A DNA stretch of 64,000 bases, from the NCBI RefSeq assembly GCF_000001735.4, contig NC_003070.9, forward strand, positions 20,135,971-20,199,970, read 5' to 3'. Position 1 is the first letter of the stretch. Every line of letters starts with the position of its first letter. A program made the position numbers and the translations under genes. Shown here piece by piece: positions 55,636 to 64,000 of the stretch. The notes below the pieces were generated by a model that did no database searches, had not been told where the DNA came from, and saw nothing but the letters and a program-made list of their open reading frames with translations. Source of the DNA: Arabidopsis thaliana. Its lineage: Eukaryota; Streptophyta; Magnoliopsida; Brassicales; Brassicaceae.

Positions 55636-57300
55636 AAGAAGAAGATTGAAAACCCCATAAAACTTTCCTTTTCGGTTTGCCCACATTAGAATTAACCATT
55701 TATATCATTCTTTGAATTCATTCCATTTTCATGTGGTGGCAGTGTTGAGATTGTTTTCCAGGCTTCTGGTGAATAGTCTCTCACTCTTTTGTACTTGTAA
55801 GCATATTTGTTGTGTGTTGTTTGTTTGTTACCAAATTTCATTACTCCATTGTTGATATAAATGTTTGTATTTTGTGACTTTTGTTGTACTAGTTCCTTCA
55901 TAAACCCATCTAAATGCAATTTGATTTTTTATTTGACTTTGAGTTAATAGTCACAAGTTAGGGAATCAGGATCAACTAATTGGTTTGCTTGTTATAAACC
56001 AAACTATAGCGTAAGCCTTCCTTTCCTTCTCTTCCCAAACTAGCCAAACACATGATCATAAAAATAAGATAAACTTATTGAATGGTAATATAATACGAAC
56101 CTTCTTTAGTGGTTATCTTCTACAAGGGGGCAAGCAATTCTTGTTGGTACAAATTTAGAAACTTCACTGATTCAATCCCATGTTTCTTGCACACTTTAAC
56201 TATTCGTACACGTGTCTATTTCCCATTTGTTAATTTTCCAAACTTCTCGATAATTAGTGACTTGGTGTCTAGATACACAGCCTGTCCATTTGTGATGTGT
56301 CTTCAGGTTCAGACAAAAAAAATCAGTTATTTCGAATTGTTCAGTTTGAAAAAAAAACTTGTTCAATTAAATTTTCTATCCGTTTTTAAGTTCAATTTCG
56401 CTTCTTTTTCAGTTTAATAGTATACAATTAGATTTTATTTTGGTTCAATTAGGATAAAAATGTCAGCTCTAAAATCTATGGTGCGTAAGATTTTGTACAT
56501 GTAATATCTATCTGTTTTTGTAGACGTGATATAGTATTATTATGTTTGCAGTCAAAAATTCTAAACATGTTAAACTAAAGTTTGCAGATTAACATGGCTG
56601 CTAATCAAACAACAGCTTAGCTGGCGATGACAAACTATTACTGGCATGACTGGTAATTTCCAAATAATGGCAGCGATTAATTGGTCTAAACATATGCAGA
56701 CGTGGAGTATTAACTAACAAACCAACACTGTCTTATTTTCTCCTTAATTAATTGGTCGTGGTCATGTTTTATTTTTACGGTCGACCCAAAAAAAAATGTT
56801 TTATTTACGGACGACACAAAGGATTTGTTGAAGAGTCTCTTCAACAAAAATTCCTTTAAATTCCGACGATTCTCTTTCTTGATATCTGTCTCTCCAAATC
56901 AAGAAATCTCTCCACTCGATCAAAAAGCTCTCTTGTCTAACAAAGCTTGCACTAAATTTCCAAAAAAAAAACAAAGCTTGCACTTTGATTTGATCAAAAG
57001 TTGAAGCAAAAAAAAAGACAAAAAGAACATCGCTGAAATGATGAATTCTGAGTCTTGCTTGGTTTGAAGTTCTTCTTAGAAAATGATTTTGTTTTTCGAG
57101 CTCTTTTACGGCGAAGTACAAGTTGCAGAGTGGGAGAAAGAGAGATAGCTAGCAAAACCTTTACATAAATATTTACGTGTACATAAATATACATACGTTA
57201 CACAACAGATTCGCAGCAAAAGGTTAGTGTTTTAACTACGAATCAGATTCGTCTCTGTTTTTTAAATGGCTAATTTTGATGTTTATGTAATAACACAGAT
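55636..57300. other. Intergenic: EXO70D2 3' UTR and DUF1677 promoter
   Basis: About 300 bases of 3' UTR-like sequence, then AT-rich DNA. Near 57125-57220 a leader with a likely intron (GTTAGTGTTT at 57222 to ...TAACACAG at 57298) precedes the next ATG. No other gene. Confidence 0.45.
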
Positions 57301-57753
57301 ATGACTGTGAATTTAATGGCGATCGCTGAATCAAAGCCGTCGGAGGTAGGATTTGCAAGATGCGAATGTTGCGGTATGAAGGAGGAATACACGGCGGGTT
57401 ATATAGAGAGCGTACGGTGTCTATACGCCGGGAAATTTATTTGTGGTCTCTGCTCTGAGGCAGTTAAGTACGAGATTTTCCGTTGTGGAAAAAAACAGAG
57501 ACGAATTGGCGTCGACGAGGCTTTGGCGATTCATATGAAGTTTTGCAGCGAGTTTGTTGCTTCTCCGTCTCCGACGGTTGATTTCATATTTGCCATCGGA
57601 GAGATATTTAAGAGAAGATTAATTCTGAATTTGCCAAGTGTCTTGACGTCAGCAGCGTCGTTGCCGCCGGCTGTTGACGGTGGAGAGGTTTGTGGTACGG
57701 CGGTGATTGGTGGGGCTGGAAGCTGTTTACCTGCTTTGTCGGGAGGTGTTTAG
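57301..57753 (+). CDS. DUF1677 protein (small Cys-rich)
   Basis: ORF of 150 aa in one exon (At1g54095 type). The DUF1677 signature is at residues about 16-85: FARCECCGMKEEYT, then YAGKFICGLCSEAVKYE and LAIHMKFC, with four Cys in two CxxC-type pairs that suggest metal binding. The C-terminal third is hydrophobic and Gly/Ala-rich and not conserved. No signal peptide. The function is unknown. The ATG follows directly after a probable leader-intron acceptor (TAACACAG|AT), which supports the start. Confidence 0.85.
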   Translation: MTVNLMAIAESKPSEVGFARCECCGMKEEYTAGYIESVRCLYAGKFICGLCSEAVKYEIFRCGKKQRRIGVDEALAIHMKFCSEFVASPSPTVDFIFAIGEIFKRRLILNLPSVLTSAASLPPAVDGGEVCGTAVIGGAGSCLPALSGGV

Positions 57754-58465
57754 ATCGGAATACTTTATTTGCCGGCGAGGTATCTAACCGAGAAGAAGGA
57801 AGTGTGAACTCGAGAAGGTTTCTCGAAAATATTGTTTATAAAAAAGGTTACAAATTCATCTGTAAATAAATGAAAAGTTGTTAAAAAGAAAACAAAATCT
57901 GTAATTTTAGTATAGTGCTTGTTTTGTAAAAATGTTAAATGTTGATATGAGTGGTAACTAAGGAAAAATTTTGGTGTGTTAAAAATGTTTTGGGTCTTAA
58001 CTAACAAGTGTTGTTTTGTACTATTTTTGGCTTTTTAAAAGATACCATTGTTCTTGACCCAAAAAGAAGAAGACACTATTGTCTTACAATTTCAATGTAT
58101 CTTTTGTAGTTGAAATATATAATTTACTCCTACTTAAAAGTTAAAATCAACAAATGTAAACTATATAATTTGTTAATAGATAGTCAACCTTTTTCTTTTC
58201 CTTTTAACAGTCACCCTTTTGTTGTAGAAGTATGACAGAACAATTAAATTGTTATCTTAATTTGTGTGATAAATGTGAAAAAAGGATTGTAATAAAACGA
58301 AAAAAGTATTATAATTATTTTTTCCATTTCCTTATTATTGTAGCTAAGATTTGTGTGAAGGTTATGAATAGAAAAAAAACAGACACCACAAAGATCAAAG
58401 ACGTAATAATTGTTTTCTAATTATTGTTATCATTATTTGTTTAGATAATGTATTTCTTGATTAAT
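57754..58465. other. Intergenic: DUF1677 3' flank
   Basis: AT-rich. Small ORFs on both strands (for example near 58232) are Lys/Asn-rich and not convincing. Confidence 0.4.
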
Positions 58466-58830
58466 GTGGTGTTATTCAATTATGGAGTTAAAGTCAATTT
58501 TTTAAGCTTTAGATTTGTTTTCTGATATTGCTTTTAAGAATATGTTTGTATGAATTTCAAAATCTCTATAATATGTCTTAGATTTTGATTCTAATGATTT
58601 ACTCATGAAACTCAAAAGAGTTTTCGTTTCAAATCAATTAATATACAAAGATTTTACAAATCTTTTAGTTTTGAATAACATTGGATTTTACTGAAATATT
58701 TAAAATCTTAATTGAATAACACCAAACTTTAAAATCTATTAAACATGATTTACAAATATGAGTTTTAATAATACTAGATTTTAAAGCTGGATTTAGAATC
58801 ATTAGTTGAATAACAGTACAATTCTATTAT
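58466..58830. mobile_element. Possible Tourist/PIF-like MITE or nested pair
   Basis: GGTGTTATTCAAT occurs at about 58468 on the + strand and inverted at 58711-58723; related GAATAACA ends occur near 58672 and 58826. This pattern of inverted GGTGTTATTCAAT ends fits PIF/Harbinger-type MITEs. Boundaries and target duplications are unclear. Confidence 0.35.
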
Positions 58831-59464
58831 AAGTGGATTCTTAAATCTTGCATGTGCGAATGCCGAATGGACTAATGATAAGATTGTGATTTAGTGGGAC
58901 CTTTGTTGCTAATATGGTCTAATTAAATCGATAACGTAAAATTTAGGAGAAGCTTCAAGGTTCCACTAATTTAAAATTTTCTCAAACTAAAGTTGACAAA
59001 TGACAACAAATTTAGCCGACATCCACGAAATAAACGTTTGCATCACCATAAACGAATAATGCTTCTTCATATGCTTAGTAATATTCAAAGGATGATTTTC
59101 TTGTATCTTATTCTTACGTATACTTGGATTTTCAATATTTTTACTAAGTTGACAATTGAATAATATACTTTTATTATTGCAAACCGTTATTTGTAAACAT
59201 ATGTACTCAGCATCAGCATCTTTTAAAAGTATGACTGATGCTAAATTTATAACATCAGGAAACGATTTATGTTACACGCATGATTAGTCATTTAGTCCGA
59301 ATTTATCTTCAAATTAACAATCAAAATATATTCAATATTTTTTTATATATATTAAAAGCGTAATCATCTTAAGTCAAAGGCTTGGAGAGAACAAGGCATA
59401 CAATACAAGTATCGAAATCGAACCAACATAACATTATTAATTAACGAGTAAATCTCTGAAAAAT
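58831..59464. other. Intergenic: ALDH7B4 3' flank
   Basis: AT-rich 3' UTR and spacer. No gene seen. Confidence 0.4.
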
Positions 59465-62400
59465 CTAACCGAAGTTAATTCCTTGCGCTAGAGGTAACTC
59501 GTTTCCATAGTTGATGGTACTGTCAAAAGATAAACCGAATTAAAGAATCAAATATCAAAAACTTAAACCGGAAATTATGAAAAGAGAGAGAGAAGCTTAA
59601 GATTGTTACCAAGTCGATCGACGCATGTACTGTTTCCATGAGTCGCTTCCAGCTTCACGACCACCACCAGTCGCTTTCTCGCCTCCAAAAGCTCCACCAA
59701 TCTCAGCTCCATTCGTCGGTATGTTCACATTCACAATGCCACAGTCACTTCCCAGTGGTCTAGTAGTAAAACCATCACATTAAAATTAATTTCAGTAGAT
59801 TATATTGGTCGGAAAGATTGAGTTAAGTTGTTGTTTTTATAGCACTTACCCGATCCACCTGAAGATGTTTTCAGGGTTCCGAGTGAATATCGAGCTGCTT
59901 AGACCTTGAGGAACCGAGTTGTTTATCGCAACAGCCTCTCCAAATGACTGTCCAAAAGAAAGCTCATCTTTTCAAAAGTCTATTTCTGAAGAAAATAGAT
60001 GATTTCAGAGACTTTTCTTTTTGTACCTTAAACTTTAGAACATATAGAACCGGAGCAAATAGCTCTTCTTTGACGACAGCAGCATCTGCTGATATCTCGA
60101 TTATCGTAGGCTCCACAAAGTTTCCTTCACCTTCGACTGCTTTACCTCCCGTTAGTATTTTACCACCCTGCAAATGCAAGATTGGTTTTAAGTGTCAGTT
60201 GAAAAGATTAAACTTTTTAAGTGGTTCTTGATTATGCAGCAAAGCATAGAAAGAGAGGTACTTGCCTGGGATTTGATGACTTCAATTCCTTTCTCAAAGT
60301 TCTTTTTTGATTCAGGAGTATGTAATGGTCCTAACAATGTCCCTTTCTCAAGAGGATTGCCGATTTTGACTTGTTTGTATGAGGTAAGCAGTTGCTCGAG
60401 TACTTTGTCATAGACACTCTCATGCAAAAGCTTAAAATACAAGAACAACATTTAGAGTATTGAACCAAAGGAATAGTAGTAGCAACAAAGCTAAGGGGAT
60501 TAGATTTTGTTACCAGCCTACGGCAAGTTGTGCAACGTTGACCAGCAGTTCCAACCGCAGCGAATAGAACAGATCGAGCCGCTAACTGTATATCAGCATC
60601 GTCCATGACTATGATTGCATTGTTTCCACTCAACTCAAGCAAAGTTTTCCCAGATCTCGCATTCACTGTTTGTTGTACCATTGAGCCCACCTATGCATAA
60701 TATTCAAAGAGAAGACAATGATGGACCAGTAGGCTCAGTGTGTTTGGTTGGGAGGTGGAATATAGTTAAGGAAGTACCCTGGAGCTTCCAGTAAAGGATA
60801 CTAAGGGAATGCGTGTGTCTTTGGCTATTGCTTCACCAATTTCAGCACCACCACACATGGCCGTAAAAATGGCACCGGGTAAGTTGTTTTTCTCTAAAAC
60901 TTCAGCTACTAGCTTGGTCATTGCGATAGTTATTAACGGTGTAGTTGGAGCACCTTTCCTGTGGAATCACATGTATGATGTATTAAGTATTAGCTACACC
61001 AATCAAACCAATACAAATTTTCATTGTCAAGATTAATATTGTGTTACTATTATGAAACGCAGTCTCTCAGCAATATGTCAGCACTATGTTATATGACATT
61101 AAGGAGACGTTTATGCAACATTTGAGGATCAATGGAAATAGACAGCAATTGTAATAAGTATATATCGATAATTCCGCTTCTTATAGTAATTTTAACCTCT
61201 TACAGGAACTACTAGGTTCTCAAAGCTTAAATCAGTGTCAAAGTCGTTATTTACCAGACTACACAGTTTCCACAGACAAGAGCAATACAAGCATTCCAAC
61301 CTGCAATACCACAAAAAATTTCCATTAACGCTGGGAAAAGAAAGCAGAAACACAAAAATTTCCACATTGCATTATCAGTTATAAAACTTCTCAACATGGC
61401 AAAACCAGTGTGGCAAATCTAGTTGCCACAATACGAGTTAGTTCATCTAACTCTATTGTGTCCACTTTCATGTGGGAATTATAGACACTGAAATTGCAGA
61501 GCTACGAAGAAGCATGACAGACTTTAATGAGCAATCTCACGAGACATCAGTGTTATATTGTTTCTATGTTTTGTGTGACGCACTCATAAAGATTTGAAAT
61601 TAGACAGAAGACTTACCAAGAACTGCACAGGGAAAATTAAACGCTGTGATAACACCAACAATGCCAAGAGGATTCCACATCTGCGTTACAATGTTCAAGC
61701 CGAATGTTAATCATGTCCTAAGAAGTGGATCTACAAAACTTTGACAAAACAAACTTGCAATTCACCTCCAACATCATGTGGTTAGGGCCTGCAACCGAAA
61801 AAAAATGATATGAGTTAGAGAAAATCCTTTACATAAAAAAAAAAAGCATTTGCAACTCCAAGTGCCTTCAAGGAGATATTTGAGGAAGATAAATCTAATC
61901 TAGGAACAAAATGTTAACAGAAGCAAGAACTCACGTTCTGAAGGTATAACCGATCCATTGAGTTGTCGGCTCAAACCAACAGCAAAATCACACATGTCAA
62001 TTACTTCCTGCAAAGTATGCACTAAATGTATTAAGCTATATGGAAAAAGTAGCAGCTAAGTTTCATATTAGCTATATCATAGATTCATAGGTTCTGTCCT
62101 TTGGGTAAAATGTGTCACAAAGAAAAAAGTAGCTAAAGTCAAAATGTATGAATGAAAAAGAAACTAAGTATTGGAGACGGAGTAAAGATACCTGAACTTC
62201 TCCAATACCTTCAGCAAGGATCTTTCCCATTTCAAGAGAAAGAAGACGACCAAGATAGTCAAGTTTGGATCTTAGTGCATCCCCAATCTGTCTGACGATA
62301 TCACCTCTCTTAGGAGCCGTAACCTGATAAAGATAACTCCACTTAGCTATTCGGTGCAAATTCACTCAATAACCAAAGCAAATTCGCTGAATGAAGTTAG

Positions 62401-62883
62401 AAAGCAACCTGCATCCATATTTTAGCTGCTTCCTCGCAAGCTTTCAAACCTTGCTCGTAATCCTCTAGAGAAGCTTCCACAACTTGAGCAATTGGCTGCA
62501 TCAGTAAAAAACCAAAAAAAAATGATTATTGAGCAGAATATCATAGTAGACATGGAAGAGAAAACAATTCACATCATCGAAACAAAATGAAACCAAAATT
62601 CAATCCACAAACAAACCAACCTTAGAAAGTTCACAAGAATCAGGTCTAAACTCAATGATTGAAACCAATTTGATCTCCAGAAACATTCAATTATATAAAA
62701 CTTTCATAGGCATTTTCAAAATCATGTAAGAAGAAACCGCGGAGAAACCTGATTGTTAGCAGGATTGAGAGTTGAAACAAGAGGTCCGTTGGCTTGCCAT
62801 TTGCCAGCAACGTAAGATCCCAAGTTGTGAGAAGTCAGCCCAATCTCACTCAGAAACTCGTACTCGTTGTTCGCCGAACCCAT
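59465..62883 (-). CDS. ALDH7B4: Aldehyde dehydrogenase ALDH7B4 (antiquitin, about 14 exons)
   Basis: The coding region runs from the ATG at 62883 ([16 protein letters not shown]; exon 1 to 62749, 45 codons) to the stop at 59465 ([12 protein letters not shown]). The exons in between give the family's expected order: [85 protein letters not shown] (NAD binding), LELSGNN with the general-base Glu, GTAGQRCTT with the catalytic Cys, and [20 protein letters not shown]. The protein should be 508 aa. ALDH7B4 is a cytosolic stress-induced enzyme that detoxifies aldehydes from lipid peroxidation. A leader intron ends at CGCAG just before the ATG, with its donor near 62992. Exact borders of the small middle exons were not all traced. 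Confidence 0.9.
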
Positions 62884-62991
62884 CTCTGCGCAAAAATTCA
62901 CCCCAGAAAGAAAATCCAGAGAAATTATCGATAACAAAGCCAGAGAAAAAAGAGCAATTATCAGAACTCGAAGATCAGAGAAAAAAATCAC

Positions 62992-63938
62992 CTAATGGTT
63001 GATCGTATCGAAGAAATGAGCTTCTGATCTTAAAGAGGGAGTGAGAGAGAGAGACGTGTACGTCTTTTGTAAAAAAAGCTTAAAAACAAACAACGGTTGC
63101 TGATTTTTTTATTGGATTGACGGAGAAGACGAAAGCTGAGCTGCTGTGTTCATCCTTTCCCAATATTATTATTTTTGGCTTCACTCACATCACATGTGTC
63201 ACGTGTCCTATGCTTTCGTTTTCCGGGTCAACATAAACCCGAATAGAGGAGTTGTTGTTATCATCGACATTGCCACGATCATCCTCGTATGGGCCAGGCC
63301 CATTAATATTTGTTCATCAAACCGGGTTTTACCGCCACTAAAACGAATCAACTATTGGTTTCCGGGTCACCCGATTAGGATGCGACGCTACCGATCTTTT
63401 TTCTTTCGATTTTGCGTCAGGAGAAAACGATTACCACTTGAACCTTTGATTCAATCTCGTCCACTAAACGATTACCAACAATTTCTGGTTCGTGGTTTCT
63501 AGTTCATTGTCGCATGATCTGATTGTGTTGATAGAATTCAACTTTCCATATTTAGGAATGAGAACACTCTGAATTTCATGTATAGCTTTTGATAAGAGTG
63601 AATGAAGAATCTATATTTTTGGTTGATCGTAGTGGCAAATGATTGGGGTTTACCTTGAAGGTCAATTCAGTAGTGGGATTAGCCAATTTACTGTAATTCG
63701 TCCACATTTGAGTGAAGTTGAACACTGCTAGTTCTGGTAATAACAGATTGAGTGGTGATAGTTATGTATTGTGCTCTTCTGGGTTTCATGAACATAGAGG
63801 TTATGCTGATAAATATGAGTTCTTGGAATCAAAACCACTTTGCTCTCAAGATGGCTTCTTTGATTACCTCAACTTTGTTTCTGTTCTGGTGTCTGGCTTC
63901 CATCTGAATGTGGCATTCCTATGATCAGATATCTTAAA
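62992..63938. promoter_or_regulatory. Divergent promoter of ALDH7B4 and the Use1-type gene
   Basis: An ABRE/G-box CACGTGTC lies at 63200-63207 and a GACGTGTACGTC palindrome at 63053-63064, close to the likely ALDH7B4 start. ALDH7B4 is known to respond to drought, salt and ABA through ACGT-type boxes, so these are good candidates. The right half probably contains the Use1 leader and a leader intron; the + strand ORFs there are not protein-like. Confidence 0.6.
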
Positions 63939-64000
63939 ATGGGAATCGGCAAAACGGAAATCAATTTCATGAGATTACTTTCAGCTGCACCTAATCAGCA
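63939..64000 (+). CDS. Use1-type SNARE/membrane fusion protein (5' end only)
   Basis: The ATG at 63939 opens MGIGKTEINFMRLLSAAPNQ, which I recognise as the start of the plant Use1-like protein (At1g54110). The rest is outside the window. Use1 is an ER-resident Qc-SNARE for Golgi-to-ER retrograde fusion. Only 20 codons are visible. Confidence 0.75.
   Translation, partial: MGIGKTEINFMRLLSAAPNQ

Noticed and set aside
63712-63924. 70-aa + strand ORF before the Use1-type ATG
   Set aside because: No family resemblance; lies in the probable leader/leader-intron of the Use1-type gene.
1-64000. CRISPR arrays, bacterial operons, riboswitches, tRNA and rRNA genes
   Set aside because: Nuclear plant DNA; I saw no tRNA cloverleaf box A/B pair or rRNA sequence by eye. 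A tRNAscan run would be the decisive test.

Overview
This is a plant nuclear region. I recognise it from its proteins and gene order as Arabidopsis thaliana (or a very close relative) chromosome 1, about At1g53910 to At1g54110. Locus names are from memory, not from a search. The signs are GT-AG introns, AT-rich intergenic DNA, TATA boxes close to short leaders, and Brassicales-specific defence genes: an epithiospecifier protein and the GDSL-lipase-like proteins of the myrosinase/PYK10 system.

Layout. 1-611 (+) is the 3' end of RAP2.12. 1.7-17 kb is a birth-and-death cluster in which secreted GDSL lipases on the + strand (GLIP5, GLIP2, GLIP3 and three broken copies) alternate with four small ubiquitin-like genes on the - strand. 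18.5-27.8 kb holds three tandem - strand GDSL-lipase-like genes (GLL22, GLL23 and an At1g54020-type gene) plus a truncated copy. 31.7-33.5 kb is MVP1/GOLD36 (+), a GDSL-family protein without the catalytic serine. 34.0-37.9 kb holds a broken partial copy of ESP and then ESP itself (-), whose first intron carries a Helitron. 38-43.5 kb is transposon-rich and gene-free. From 43.6 kb on the region is gene-dense and conserved: HSP17.4-CIII (-), the trihelix factor ASIL1 (+), a dormancy/auxin-associated gene (+), the RNA-binding protein UBP1A (-), EXO70D2 (+), a DUF1677 gene (+), ALDH7B4 (-) and the first codons of a Use1-type SNARE (+). Where I could delimit every exon I added up the pieces: each model is a whole number of codons.

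How the genes fit together. The left 38 kb is defence chemistry: secreted lipases linked to pathogen resistance, ER-body/PYK10 partners, an ER-organising pseudoenzyme and the glucosinolate-breakdown modifier ESP. All show tandem duplication, truncated copies and insertions. The right 20 kb is mostly single-copy stress and housekeeping genes.

Most notable: (a) a lineage-specific ubiquitin-like family interleaved with the lipases, with a conserved truncated first module and, in two members, a Cys-x-Cys end in place of Gly-Gly; (b) ESP with a first intron that starts AT instead of GT and contains a Helitron; (c) GLIP3 with a changed first-intron donor; (d) several transposons whose ends and target-site duplications can be read directly (a Helitron pair, three hAT elements, a foldback element, a 5'-truncated LINE).
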